Below, in pieces: positions 44,387 to 53,415 of a stretch of 64,000 nucleotides of DNA. The translations under genes were made by a program, and so were the position numbers. The first letter of the stretch is position 1; every line of letters begins with the position of its first letter. The stretch spans positions 1,192,501 through 1,256,500 of the forward strand of contig NZ_CP036422.1 of the NCBI RefSeq assembly GCF_009388985.1. Direction: 5' to 3'. This DNA comes from Halioglobus maricola (GTDB taxonomy: Bacteria > Pseudomonadota > Gammaproteobacteria > Pseudomonadales > Halieaceae). Below the pieces are notes generated by a model, which worked only from the letters and a program-made list of their open reading frames with translations, was not told the DNA's origin and searched no databases.

Positions 44387-45498
44387 TGAGTGCTCCTGTA
44401 CTGTTTGAAGAACTTGCTGCGGGTAATGGCAAGCTCGGTCGCATCACACTGAGTGTCGCGGCTACCCTCAATTCACTGACGCTGGAAATGGTAGATCTGC
44501 TGCAGGAGAAGCTCGATGCCTGGGCAACCGATGACAGCATATCAGCCGTGTTTATCGAGGGCGCCGGAGAGAAAGCGTTTTGCGCTGGCGGCGATGTGCA
44601 GGCACTGCACCAGTCCGCGGTAGAGAAGCCCGGCGGTCCCTGCGATTACGCTGAGGCATTCTTTGCCCGCGAGTATCGCATGAACTATACCCTCCACACT
44701 TATGCCAAGCCGATTGTATGTTGGGGCCACGGCATTGTGATGGGTGGCGGTCTGGGGGTGATGGCGGGATGTTCTCACCGGGTCGTCACTGAACGCACCC
44801 GCATTGCCATGCCGGAAGTGACTATCGCCCTGTTCCCGGACGTGGGCGGCAGTTGGTTTCTGAACCACGCGCCGGGTAAGACCGGTGAGTTTTTGGCCCT
44901 GACTGGTGCGTCGATAAATGCCGCGGACGCTATCTATATCGGTATTGCAGACCGCTTTATTGCCAGTGATCACAAGCAAGCAGTCATCGATGAGTTGCTC
45001 GCGCAGCAGTGGAGTGGCGAGCCTGAGCGCAATCACGCGCTTGTGCGTCATGTGCTGCGGCCTTTCGCCGAGCAAAGTATTTCAGCCTCCCCTGCGGGGC
45101 AGGTAGAGCCGCATGCGGCGACTATCGCCCAGTTGCTGGATGGTGAAGATATTCACGATATCATTGATCGTATTACCGGACAGGACACCGACGATCCCTG
45201 GCTGGCCAAGGCGCGCGAGAGCCTGGGCCACGGTTCCAAACTGGCGGCGCAGTGGATTCATCGCCAGCTGTGGGAAACCCGCCACATGGGGCTGGCCGAT
45301 ATATTCCGTGCCGAAATCCAATTGGTGACCAACATCGTGCGTCATCCTGAATTTACCGAGGGCGTGCGCGCTCTGTTGATAGACAAAGACCGCAACCCTC
45401 AGTGGCAGTACAGCGCAAGCCGCGATGTGCCGCAGGATGTTCTGGATAGCTTCTTTACAGCGCCGTGGGCTGAAAACCCGCTGGCGGATTTAGGATAA
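44386..45498 (+). CDS. 3-hydroxyisobutyryl-CoA hydrolase-like protein
   Basis: A 370-residue crotonase-superfamily protein of the HIBCH type: CAGGDVQALHQ, GHGIVMGGGLGVMAGCSHR and MPEVTIALFPDVGGSWFLN. The ATG is within the preceding stop (TGATG). It releases free 3-hydroxyisobutyrate from the CoA ester, feeding the dehydrogenase that follows. Confidence 0.93.
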   Translation: MSAPVLFEELAAGNGKLGRITLSVAATLNSLTLEMVDLLQEKLDAWATDDSISAVFIEGAGEKAFCAGGDVQALHQSAVEKPGGPCDYAEAFFAREYRMNYTLHTYAKPIVCWGHGIVMGGGLGVMAGCSHRVVTERTRIAMPEVTIALFPDVGGSWFLNHAPGKTGEFLALTGASINAADAIYIGIADRFIASDHKQAVIDELLAQQWSGEPERNHALVRHVLRPFAEQSISASPAGQVEPHAATIAQLLDGEDIHDIIDRITGQDTDDPWLAKARESLGHGSKLAAQWIHRQLWETRHMGLADIFRAEIQLVTNIVRHPEFTEGVRALLIDKDRNPQWQYSASRDVPQDVLDSFFTAPWAENPLADLG

Positions 45499-45509
45499 GG
45501 ATAGAGACA

Positions 45510-46394
45510 ATGGCAACAATAGCATTCATTGGCCTGGGCAATATGGGTGGCCCCATGGCCAAGAACCTGATTTCGGCCGGCCACGCTGTCACCGTGTTCG
45601 ACCTGGTGCCTGAGGCCTGTGCTGACCTGAAATCTGCAGGTGCATCCGTCGCGGCTTCGGCCGGAGAGGCAGCTGCCGGCAAGGACTACGTGATTTCCAT
45701 GCTGCCCGCAGGCAAGCACGTGGCAGCCACTTACCTGGGCGACGATGGCCTGTTGGCCCAGCTCGATAACAGCACAACCTGCCTCGATTGTTCCACGATC
45801 GACGCGGCCACTGCGCGTGAGGTGGGCGAAGCTGCCGCGGCTGCCGGTATTGGTTTTATGGATACTCCCGTATCCGGCGGCGTGGCGGCTGCGGCAGCCG
45901 GTACACTGGCCTTTATGTGCGGCGGCACTGCTGAGACTTTCCCGAAAGCGGAAGCTGTTCTATCCGCGATGGGCAAGAATATCTTTCACGCTGGACCCGC
46001 TGGCGCCGGCCAGGTAGCCAAGGGATGCAACAATATGTTGCTGGCGATCCATATGATTGGCAGTGCCGAGGCCTTGGAAATGGGTGCCCGCAATGGCCTG
46101 GACCCGAAGGTGTTGTCTGAGATCATGCTAGCCAGTTCTGGCCGCAACTGGTCGCTGGAAGTCTATAACCCCTACCCGGGGGTGATGGAAACAGCACCGG
46201 CAAGCAATGACTACAAGCCCGGTTTCATGACCGATCTGATGGCGAAGGACCTGGGCCTCGCGCTGGAAATTGCCGAACAGAGCGGTGTGGACAACCAGAT
46301 GGGAAAACTGGCCAAGGCGCTGTACAACAAGCATCAGGATGAAGGCAACGGCCAGCGTGACTTCTCCTCTATTCTGGAACAGCTTCAGGCCTGA
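45510..46394 (+). CDS. mmsB: 3-hydroxyisobutyrate dehydrogenase
   Basis: A 294-residue enzyme of the beta-hydroxyacid dehydrogenase family: GLGNMGGPMAKNL (Rossmann), DTPVSGGVAAAAAGTLAFM, and GAGQVAKGCNNMLLA with the catalytic lysine. It makes methylmalonate semialdehyde from 3-hydroxyisobutyrate. Start ATG is the only good one; the hydrolase that follows begins in its stop. Confidence 0.94.
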   Translation: MATIAFIGLGNMGGPMAKNLISAGHAVTVFDLVPEACADLKSAGASVAASAGEAAAGKDYVISMLPAGKHVAATYLGDDGLLAQLDNSTTCLDCSTIDAATAREVGEAAAAAGIGFMDTPVSGGVAAAAAGTLAFMCGGTAETFPKAEAVLSAMGKNIFHAGPAGAGQVAKGCNNMLLAIHMIGSAEALEMGARNGLDPKVLSEIMLASSGRNWSLEVYNPYPGVMETAPASNDYKPGFMTDLMAKDLGLALEIAEQSGVDNQMGKLAKALYNKHQDEGNGQRDFSSILEQLQA

Positions 46395-47227
46395 TGCCGG
46401 CCCCTGAGCAAACTCTCGCGGCCCTGCATGCCAGGGCCACTATCCGCACCACCGAACACAGCGAAACCCACATCACCTGGCAGCACTGGGGTGGTGAGGG
46501 TGCGCCGTTGTTGCTGGTGCACGGGGGTTTTGGGTCCTGGAGCCATTGGGCTGCAAATGTAGAAGCGCTCAGCCAGTCGCGGAGTGTATGGACCGTTGAT
46601 TTACCCGGGCTGGGCAGTTCGGGAGAAATGCCACGGCCCTGGACGACGCAGCACTTTGCTCAGTTGGTGTTCGCTGGTTGGTGCGAACTGATAGGTGACG
46701 AACCGTTTGAGTTATCCGGTTTTAGTTTTGGCGCGATGGTCGGCGGGCAACTCGCCGCGCTTGCCGAAGAGCAGTGTTTGCGCTGCAGCCTAATCGGCGC
46801 GTCTGGCTTCGGCCCCCTGCATCGGCAGGTGGCGCTGCTGGCGCCTCCGGGGCCTGAGGTGCCCGTGGAGAAAGCGACTGCTGTTCACCGCGAGAATCTG
46901 GCGCGGCTAATGCTGCATACCCCAGGAGCTATCGACGATTTTGCGGTGTGTATCCACAGTGACAATCTCGCCCGGCACCGGTTTCGAAGCCGCTCGATGG
47001 CGAGAAGCAGTGATCTCGCGGATATTTTGCCAGAGATTCAGGCGCAGTTAGTGGGTATCTGGGGCGCTTGTGACGCTACTGCAGGAGGCCGGTCCAACAT
47101 TGAGGCGCGCCGTGAACTGTTCCTCGCGGCGCAATCCGGGGCGGAGTTTTATGTGGTCGACGGTATCGGCCACTGGGCGATGTACGAGAGCCCTGAACGC
47201 ATTAACCGCCTAATCCTGGGGGAGTAG
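46394..47227 (+). CDS. alpha/beta hydrolase
   Basis: A 277-residue alpha/beta-hydrolase-fold protein (LLLVHGGFGSWSHW, nucleophile elbow SGFSFGAMVGG, catalytic His in DGIGHWAMYE). The start overlaps the previous stop (TGATG). It is the last gene of the valine operon and convergent with malonyl-CoA decarboxylase by 18 nt. Substrate is unknown; a thioesterase-like or ester hydrolase role is possible. Confidence 0.85.
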   Translation: MPAPEQTLAALHARATIRTTEHSETHITWQHWGGEGAPLLLVHGGFGSWSHWAANVEALSQSRSVWTVDLPGLGSSGEMPRPWTTQHFAQLVFAGWCELIGDEPFELSGFSFGAMVGGQLAALAEEQCLRCSLIGASGFGPLHRQVALLAPPGPEVPVEKATAVHRENLARLMLHTPGAIDDFAVCIHSDNLARHRFRSRSMARSSDLADILPEIQAQLVGIWGACDATAGGRSNIEARRELFLAAQSGAEFYVVDGIGHWAMYESPERINRLILGE

Positions 47228-48589
47228 GCGCATTACCGATTTGGCAGCGCTGATCTTGCCCTCGTCGAAGTACTCTTCGTGGTTGATCTCGATCTTATCC
47301 AGATCGTACAAGTAATTGACCATGATGCTACCTGATTGCTCCAGCCCCTTGCCCGTCAAATCTGCGCCCCAGTGCAAGCGGTGAAGGCGTGCGCCATTGC
47401 CGAGATGGAAGCGCGCTACGGGATCTTTCGCTAACGCACCCGATTTTTCCCGTATCAGATAGTGAGCGCAAAGCCGGGTGAGGGCGGCCTGCACCTCGGC
47501 CTCGACAACGGTGCGATTGACGGGTGCCTTGACCTTGTCAATCAGTGACGGGTCTACCAGTCCTTCGAGATCGGCATTCTTCAGCCAGCGGCGGAAACCG
47601 GGCACCGGCGAAAGGGTGACAAAATTTTTCAGCCCTTCGACTTCTTTCCTCAGGACTTCCACCACATTCTTGATCAGGAAGTTACCAAAGGAGACGCCCG
47701 CCAGCCCCGGGTGGCAGTTACTGATGGAATAGAACACGACGGTGCTGAATTCATCGGGATGCATGATCTCGCGGTTGCGATCGATGAGCGGTGCGATGGC
47801 ACCGGGAATACCATCGGTGAGAGCCACTTCCACAAACACCAGTGGATCGTTGCCCATAGCCGGGTGAAAGAACGCGAAACAGCGACGGTCTTCCCGCAGG
47901 CGGCCGCGCAGGTCTTCCCAGCCGTTAATTTCGTGGACCGCTTCGTAGTCGATAAGCTTTTCCAGTACCACTGCGGGAGATGCCCAGTCGATGCTCCTTA
48001 ACTCGAGGAAGCCCTTGTTGAACCAGGACACGAACAGGTGTTTCAGGTCGGCATCAACCGGCTTGAGTTCTGGGTGCTGACGCAGCAACTTGAGTAATTC
48101 ACCGCGCAGGGCGACCAGGGTACGGGTGCCATCGGGTGCTGTATTAATGCGGCGGAATAGCTTCTGCCGGGGGGCTTCGGTTGCGCGTGTGATTTCCTGC
48201 AGGTTGGCGTATGCAGGGTCCTGTCGATAAAGCTCGGCTGCGGTCAGCAAGGCCTCGCGATCGATGTCGAAATCGGTAGCGAGGCGTTTGAAAAATTCCA
48301 GCCGGTCGTCGGTGGAGAGTTGCCGATAGCTTTCGGTGATCTCCTGGGCAAGTGCCAGCCCCGACGCTTCACCCCGATGCTCGATGAGCTCACTGCACAA
48401 GTCGACCAGGGCCTGGGTGGACCCGGCTGCGGCCGTGGTGACGGGACGGCGTCGGGCAAGAATTTCCCGACCGGCGGAGAGTACTGAGTTGAGCGCGCGG
48501 CCGAGGACGGTCACGCTTTCGTCGCCAGCTTGAGGGGCGATGTTTTCACTGGAGTGGGTCGAAGACATGGGGGCTCGCGAATTGGACAA
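47210..48589 (-). CDS. malonyl-CoA decarboxylase
   Basis: A 459-residue protein with the diagnostic MCD regions: HPAMGNDPLVFVEVALTDG, YSISNCHPGLAGVSFGNFLI and TLSPVPGFRRWL. It converts malonyl-CoA to acetyl-CoA plus CO2 and is often present in marine proteobacteria. Its 3' end overlaps the alpha/beta hydrolase by 18 nt in the convergent direction, so terminators of either may be shared. Confidence 0.94.
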   Translation of the reverse strand: MSNSRAPMSSTHSSENIAPQAGDESVTVLGRALNSVLSAGREILARRRPVTTAAAGSTQALVDLCSELIEHRGEASGLALAQEITESYRQLSTDDRLEFFKRLATDFDIDREALLTAAELYRQDPAYANLQEITRATEAPRQKLFRRINTAPDGTRTLVALRGELLKLLRQHPELKPVDADLKHLFVSWFNKGFLELRSIDWASPAVVLEKLIDYEAVHEINGWEDLRGRLREDRRCFAFFHPAMGNDPLVFVEVALTDGIPGAIAPLIDRNREIMHPDEFSTVVFYSISNCHPGLAGVSFGNFLIKNVVEVLRKEVEGLKNFVTLSPVPGFRRWLKNADLEGLVDPSLIDKVKAPVNRTVVEAEVQAALTRLCAHYLIREKSGALAKDPVARFHLGNGARLHRLHWGADLTGKGLEQSGSIMVNYLYDLDKIEINHEEYFDEGKISAAKSVMRLLPQD

Positions 48590-48734
48590 CTGTTCACTGA
48601 TACAGTCTAGAGCATGCCATAACTCAGGGCGACCTCAACACTACTCCTTGAGGGTAGATTCGCAATGTACGGTCTGTGATCGTGTCCGAGCGTGCAGTTT
48701 CAATCACCCGCAATGAGGCGTAGCATGAATTCAT

Positions 48735-49274
48735 ATGACCCAGGGCACGTTGATACAAGAAGAGCTTCACACCAGGTTGGTGGCGACGTTTCCCGAGGCG
48801 GAAGCCGCTTCTGCCGCGAGGGTGGCACTTGGCCGCCAGTTTAATCTCGATCTCGCCAGGATGAGCTTGCTGACACCGGACCAGGCCGGTCTCATTACTC
48901 AGGGGAGCAAGTTTGATCATGGCCCTAGCGGCCGGGTTCTGCAGCGGCGCCAACTCAAATTTACCTTCATTGCGTTCGGCCTGATGCTGGTGGGGATGCT
49001 CGTGTTACACATCCTCGCTGAAGTTGGGGTCATTACTGAAGCACAGGTGACGGTGGGGCTCGGGGTTCTGATCACGGCCGCGATTGTGCTAACGGTGCAC
49101 GGCCTGCTCTCCTGGCAGCACGTCCGTATTCTGGGTAATGCACGGGCCGGGATTGAAGAGGGCGCCTTACTGCTTATCGACCTGCACGACATCAGTGAGT
49201 CCTACGAGATCTGTCAGGCCCTCGATGACATGGGGGTGAATGTCTTCACCTCTTCTATAGGCGGACACGAGTGA
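48735..49274 (+). CDS. small two-helix membrane protein, unknown
   Basis: A 179-residue protein. Two hydrophobic segments are seen (FTFIAFGLMLVGMLVLHILA and VGLGVLITAAIVLTVHGLL) in the middle, between a helical N-terminal cytosolic part and a C-terminal part with a charged stretch (LIDLHDISESYEICQALDDM). No family is recognised. The sequence EAASAARVALG near the N-terminus is ACT-like, but this is weak. Confidence 0.65.
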   Translation: MTQGTLIQEELHTRLVATFPEAEAASAARVALGRQFNLDLARMSLLTPDQAGLITQGSKFDHGPSGRVLQRRQLKFTFIAFGLMLVGMLVLHILAEVGVITEAQVTVGLGVLITAAIVLTVHGLLSWQHVRILGNARAGIEEGALLLIDLHDISESYEICQALDDMGVNVFTSSIGGHE

Positions 49275-49358
49275 ACGACCTACCTGCCTGAATTGGCTAC
49301 ATGTGATTTCCTCCGGCCTAAATTAATGGCTTGGAGGGGTTGCAATTCAATTTCAAAG

Positions 49359-49378
49359 CACTGAGTATATATACAGTA
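49359..49378. promoter_or_regulatory. LexA (SOS) box before recA
   Basis: The core CTG-N10-CAG occurs at 49361-49376 with an AT-rich centre (AGTATATATA), fitting the gammaproteobacterial LexA operator, 136 bp before the recA start. Thus recA is very probably SOS-inducible. Confidence 0.85.
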
Positions 49379-49511
49379 GTTTTGCTGTATGGAATTGCGT
49401 GGGTAGCAGTCCATAGGGCAGTTTGGAATTAATCGAGCAGTTTTGACTAGTACGTGGGATGAGATGAAAAAAGTGGCTAAAGTAGCTAAAAAGGGTAAAG
49501 GGAGCATAAAT

Positions 49512-50564
49512 ATGGACGCAAATAAGGAAAAAGCACTCGACGCAGCGCTGTCCCAGATTGAGCGCCAGTTTGGCAAGGGAACCGTTATGCGCATGGGAGA
49601 GCAGGAGCATGTTGCTATTCCTGCAATCTCCACTGGTTCACTGGGGCTGGACGTCGCCCTGGGTATAGGTGGCCTCCCCAAGGGGCGGATCTGTGAAATC
49701 TACGGCCCTGAATCCTCCGGTAAGACAACCCTTACGCTGCAGGTGATCGCCGAGGCCCAGAAGGCCGGTGGCACCGCCGCATTTATTGATGCGGAACACG
49801 CCCTGGACCCCATTTACGCTGAGAAATTGGGCGTTCAAATGGATGACCTGATCATGTCTCAGCCGGACACCGGTGAGCAGGCATTGGAAGTTGCGGAGAT
49901 GCTGGTGCGCTCTGGTGCGATCGACGTTCTCGTGGTCGACTCCGTGGCAGCACTCACACCCAAGGCCGAAATTGAAGGTGAGATGGGGGATTCTCATGTG
50001 GGTTTGCAGGCGCGCTTGTTGAGTCAGGCGATGCGCAAACTGACGGGCAGTATCAAGCAAACCAATTGCCTGGTGATCTTTATCAACCAGATTCGCATGA
50101 AGATCGGCGTGATGTTTGGTTCTCCAGAGACGACCACCGGCGGTAACGCCCTCAAGTTCTACTCTTCAGTACGCCTGGATATCCGTCGCATTGGTGCGGT
50201 TAAGGATGGCGATGAAGTGGTCGGGAACGAGACCCGGGTCAAGGTTGTCAAGAACAAGGTTTCGCCGCCGTTCAAGCAGGCTGAATTCCAGATCATGTAC
50301 GGTAAGGGTATCTACCATATGGGCGAGGTCATCGACTGGGGTGTGAAGCTCAACCTGGTAGACAAATCTGGCGCCTGGTACGCCTACAAGGGTGACAAGA
50401 TTGGTCAGGGTAAGGCCAATGCTTCCAAGTTCCTTGAAGATAATCCGGCCGTGGCGAACGAGATCGAGACTGCTATACGTGCCCAGACCCTCAGCACAGG
50501 TGAGCCGCCTGCAGCCAAAGAGGAGGCTCCTGCAGAAGCAGAAGAAGGCGCGGAGCAGGAATAA
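49512..50564 (+). CDS. recA: recombinase RecA
   Basis: A 350-residue RecA: Walker [10 protein letters not shown] (residues 65-73), [13 protein letters not shown] and [15 protein letters not shown] are typical, and the acidic C-terminus ([14 protein letters not shown]) is usual. GGGAG lies 8 nt before the ATG at 49512, and the frame open to 49443 is an unlikely N-terminal extension. It binds single-stranded DNA for homologous recombination and stimulates LexA cleavage in the SOS response. Confidence 0.99.
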   Translation: MDANKEKALDAALSQIERQFGKGTVMRMGEQEHVAIPAISTGSLGLDVALGIGGLPKGRICEIYGPESSGKTTLTLQVIAEAQKAGGTAAFIDAEHALDPIYAEKLGVQMDDLIMSQPDTGEQALEVAEMLVRSGAIDVLVVDSVAALTPKAEIEGEMGDSHVGLQARLLSQAMRKLTGSIKQTNCLVIFINQIRMKIGVMFGSPETTTGGNALKFYSSVRLDIRRIGAVKDGDEVVGNETRVKVVKNKVSPPFKQAEFQIMYGKGIYHMGEVIDWGVKLNLVDKSGAWYAYKGDKIGQGKANASKFLEDNPAVANEIETAIRAQTLSTGEPPAAKEEAPAEAEEGAEQE

Positions 50565-50584
50565 ACCTGCCGATTTTCCCACGA

Positions 50585-50631
50585 GGCGCCGGGGCTCCAC
50601 AGATCCCACTCTCGGCCCCGGCGCCTTTTTT
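50585..50631 (+). terminator. Rho-independent terminator after recA
   Basis: GGCGCCGGGGC and GCCCCGGCGCC arms (11 bp, perfect) with a 19-nt loop, followed by six T. A strong terminator between recA and recX. Confidence 0.93.
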
Positions 50632-50797
50632 ATTGCTTTGTCTTTCGACTCCAGCGCATAGCTAGAGCTATCCATCGCGCCATAGAGCAGCACACCCCGG
50701 CAAAAATCAGAAACACGATGGGGAATGCGTCAAGCCAGGCTTTCTTGCGGTGCGCAGTAGTGTTGATGATGTATTTGTCTGGATGTAGAGTTTGTGG

Positions 50798-51292
50798 ATG
50801 TCTGACCCTTGGCCCGATAACGACGATGAAGCAGGCGAGTTTGATCAGCTCACTGCTATCAATCCCAATGATGTTCGTATCGCCGCGATGAACTTTCTCG
50901 CCCGGCGAGAACACTCCCGCAAAGAACTCCAGCAAAAACTCCATAAGCGCTTCAAGGCGGCAGATTTGGTCGAGGAACAACTCGATCGTCTCGCGGAGGA
51001 AAACCTGCAGTCTGATAAGCGGTATACCGAGAGCTTCCTGCGTCAGCGTATCGGCCGCGGCCACGGGCCGTTGCGTATCCGCCAGGAAATGCGCCAGAAG
51101 GGCCTTAGCGACGGCGATATTGCGCGAGCCATGGAAGCGGAAGCTCCGGACTGGTTTGCACTTGCCGAGGCCACCTATCAACGCAAGTTCGGCGCGCAAG
51201 CGCCCGAGGATATCAAGGAGAAAGCCAGGCGTAGCCGTTTCATGCAGTATCGGGGTTTTAGCCATGATCACTACCAGCATTTGCTGGACTAG
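50798..51292 (+). CDS. recX: regulatory protein RecX
   Basis: A 164-residue RecX: AMNFLARREHSRKELQQKL, LQSDKRYTESFLRQRIGRGHGP and RRSRFMQYRGFSHDHYQHLL. It binds RecA filaments and restrains them. The ATG at 50798 is taken; the TTG at 50792 is 6 nt upstream. It lies 233 bp after recA, beyond a strong terminator, so it probably has its own promoter or relies on read-through. Confidence 0.96.
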   Translation: MSDPWPDNDDEAGEFDQLTAINPNDVRIAAMNFLARREHSRKELQQKLHKRFKAADLVEEQLDRLAEENLQSDKRYTESFLRQRIGRGHGPLRIRQEMRQKGLSDGDIARAMEAEAPDWFALAEATYQRKFGAQAPEDIKEKARRSRFMQYRGFSHDHYQHLLD

Positions 51293-51324
51293 AGCCTACG
51301 TTTTTGTATTAGCGGGATGTCCAT

Positions 51325-51339
51325 TATTGTCTTACCAAT
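51325..51339. promoter_or_regulatory. predicted FadR-type GntR operator before GntR1
   Basis: Reading the opposite strand gives ATTGGT-AAG-ACAATA, matching the FadR-family consensus TNGTNNNACNA; related sites are at 53320 and 57297. It overlaps a possible promoter (TTGTCT at 51327, 17-nt spacer, TGTATT at 51350). Autoregulation is inferred. Confidence 0.5.
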
Positions 51340-51413
51340 CGGAATGTGGTGTATTACCGCTCTAGACAGATGAATTTTGGGCCGCAGTGATAGCGGCCTC
51401 ATGGTGGTGTGGC

Positions 51414-52187
51414 ATGGCCGAGACTGAGACAAATAACCGACAGCGTCTTTACCGACAGATCGTTGAGCAAATCCTCCAATCAATAGATGCCGGCGAATTT
51501 CCCGCTGGGACACGCCTGCCGGCGGAGCGTGAGCTATCTGAAAAATTTGGCGTGAGCCGGCCGACAGTTCGCGAGGCCGTAATTGCCCTAGAGGCGATGG
51601 GGCGGGTGTCAGTCAAAACAGGTTCTGGCGTGTACGTGCTTGAGAGCAAGGGCGTTTCGAATGTCGGCGACAGCGTCAGCCCATTCGAATTACTGGAAAC
51701 CCGCGTCCTGATAGAGGGCGAAGCGGCAGCGCTCGCTGCCTCAATGATCAGTGATGAGCAAGTCGAAGAATTGAAGCATGCGCTGGATGACATGGCGAGG
51801 GAGAACGAGAGCGGCAACCATCAGTCCGACGTCGCTGACAGGGCGTTCCACGCGGTTATCGCCGCTGCAACCAATAACCGGCTGCTCACCGCCATGATCG
51901 AGAATCTCTGGGATGTACAGGAGGGGCAGCATCATATTCGGGCGGCCCATCACTCTGTGTGTAAGCGAGATCCCGAGGCACGCTTGCAGGAGCACCAGGA
52001 TATATATGATGCGCTCTCCTCACGTGACCCGCAGGCCGCGAGAACGGCAATGCGCAATCACTTCGGTCGTGGCATAAATGCATTGCACCAGCGCACGGAG
52101 CAGGAAGCGGTAGAAGCGGTGCAGCGTGAATTGTCGAAAACGAGAGAAAGGTTTTCCCTTACAAGGCTCAATCAAACCTCAACCTGA
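51414..52187 (+). CDS. GntR (FadR/FCD) family regulator 1
   Basis: A 257-residue regulator: N-terminal winged helix-turn-helix (LPAERELSEKFGVSRPTVRE) and C-terminal FCD domain with metal-binding histidines (FHAVIAAATNNRLL, HHIRAAHHSVC). FCD proteins bind sugar acids. It is a clear paralog of the regulator at 56517. ATG 51414 (GGTGG-rich upstream) is chosen over GTG 51387. It opens the alginate locus. Confidence 0.92.
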   Translation: MAETETNNRQRLYRQIVEQILQSIDAGEFPAGTRLPAERELSEKFGVSRPTVREAVIALEAMGRVSVKTGSGVYVLESKGVSNVGDSVSPFELLETRVLIEGEAAALAASMISDEQVEELKHALDDMARENESGNHQSDVADRAFHAVIAAATNNRLLTAMIENLWDVQEGQHHIRAAHHSVCKRDPEARLQEHQDIYDALSSRDPQAARTAMRNHFGRGINALHQRTEQEAVEAVQRELSKTRERFSLTRLNQTST

Positions 52188-52207
52188 AACCGTTGGAGCG
52201 AAAGAAA

Positions 52208-53089
52208 ATGCGCCAGGATCAAATAGATGACCAGGTTTTTGAACTGTATGACGAGTACTGTCACGGCCATATAGATCGGCGCGAGTTTTTCCGGCGAGCA
52301 GGGCAGCTGACGATCGCAACTGCTGCGGCGCTGGCGATGGCGCAAGCATTGGTGCCCAATTACGCTCACGCTCAGGAAATTATGTTTACCGACGAACGGA
52401 TTAAAGCCACGTGGGTAGACTATCCATCTCCCGGTGGCACTTCCGGGCAAATGCGCGGCTATCTGGTCGCGCCCGCGGGTGAGGGGCCGTTTCCGTCCGT
52501 GCTCGTGATGCACGAAAATCGCGGTTTGAATCCATATGTGAAAGATGTCGCAAGACGTTTTGCCGTCGCTGGTTTCCTGGCACTGGCGCCAGATGGATTG
52601 GCTCCCATTGGCGGATATCCCGGAAACGACGATGACGGCCGCACCATGCAGAAAACCCTGGACCAGGCCAAGCTCAGGCAGGACATGCTTAACAGCGCGC
52701 TCTATGTTAAATCGCATGAGCTATCCAACAACAAGTTGGGGGCGACCGGTTTTTGCTGGGGTGGGGGTACTACCAATTTCCTGGCTACCGAGATGGGAGA
52801 TGCCTTGAACGCAGGCGCTCCCTTCTATGGTAGCGCCGCCGCTTCCGACCAGGTCCCAAAGATCAAGGCTGCGATACAAGTCCACTATGCAGAAGAAGAC
52901 AAGCGGGTGAATGCAATGCGCCCGGATTTCGAGGCGGCGCTGAAATCTGCCGGAGTCGATTACGAAATGCATATCTATGAGGGGACTCGCCACGGTTTCC
53001 ACAACTACTCCACGCCGCGCTACCATGCGGAAGCTGCCCAGCTCGCCTGGGAGAGAATGGTTGCCTTCTTCCAGGCCCATCTGGCCTGA
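52208..53089 (+). CDS. Tat-exported dienelactone hydrolase family protein
   Basis: A 293-residue protein with an N-terminal twin-arginine-like motif (DRREFFRRAG) before a hydrophobic stretch (TIATAAALAMAQALV), so likely periplasmic. The DLH triad appears: Cys in GFCWGG, His in RHGFHNY, and an acidic residue in YAEEDKR. GGAG lies 9 nt before the ATG. The presence of this enzyme between alginate genes is unusual; it may cleave an ester or lactone group on alginate or on a related polymer. Confidence 0.82.
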   Translation: MRQDQIDDQVFELYDEYCHGHIDRREFFRRAGQLTIATAAALAMAQALVPNYAHAQEIMFTDERIKATWVDYPSPGGTSGQMRGYLVAPAGEGPFPSVLVMHENRGLNPYVKDVARRFAVAGFLALAPDGLAPIGGYPGNDDDGRTMQKTLDQAKLRQDMLNSALYVKSHELSNNKLGATGFCWGGGTTNFLATEMGDALNAGAPFYGSAAASDQVPKIKAAIQVHYAEEDKRVNAMRPDFEAALKSAGVDYEMHIYEGTRHGFHNYSTPRYHAEAAQLAWERMVAFFQAHLA

Positions 53090-53164
53090 TTGCCGCTCAA
53101 TGACAACCGATCTTCGAGTTTGCTGCCCTAAGCACTTGTAAAGACACCTTGTCTGCAACTTTGC

Positions 53165-53188
53165 CAGACACTTCTACAGGGGTGTCTG
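53165..53188. repeat. 7-bp inverted repeat with adjoining palindrome
   Basis: CAGACAC and GTGTCTG flank a 10-nt loop; the right arm also forms part of the palindrome GTGTCTGACAC ending at 53192. It may be a terminator stem for the upstream gene without a T run, or an operator. Function unclear. Confidence 0.4.
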
Positions 53189-53319
53189 ACACTTCTTACC
53201 GTCATATAGCGCTATTTGATATTTCTCAATGAATTCCTCTTCGGGAAAAACCGTTTAAAAACAGCTATTTGCCCCTTCTGGGGCGCTTTCTGCCACCTTT
53301 TTCTTGGGTGTAAGACAAT

Positions 53320-53334
53320 ATTGGTCATATCAAT
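53320..53334. promoter_or_regulatory. predicted FadR-type GntR operator before TonB receptor 3
   Basis: ATTGGT-CAT-ATCAAT: inverted arms differ at one position. Its ATTGGTCATA is the exact reverse complement of TATGACCAAT in the PL6 promoter. A second box with ATTGGCTA is at 53356-53363. Confidence 0.55.
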
Positions 53335-53338
53335 TGTG

Positions 53339-53367
53339 TTGACACTTAGTTGGATATTGGCTAGTTT
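53339..53367 (+). promoter_or_regulatory. predicted sigma-70 promoter for TonB receptor 3
   Basis: -35 TTGACA at 53339-53344, 17-nt spacer, -10 TAGTTT at 53362-53367. The GntR box is just upstream and a second one overlaps the -10. Confidence 0.55.
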
Positions 53368-53415
53368 GTGCCGTATCGCATCACCTCATAATTTTAAAAG
53401 ATGGAGAATAGAATA

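Larger units (their letters stand above)
53090..53415. other. 326-bp intergenic region before the TonB receptor 3 gene
   Basis: No gene is seen. It holds a 7-bp inverted repeat (CAGACAC/GTGTCTG at 53165-53188), a perfect 11-bp palindrome GTGTCTGACAC at 53182-53192, predicted GntR boxes and the receptor promoter. An AT-rich unannotated tract (53215-53320) follows the repeats. Confidence 0.7.

Noticed and set aside
50630..51280. 216-codon open frame antisense to recX
   Set aside because: Starts in recX and ends at the recA terminator; no recognised features.
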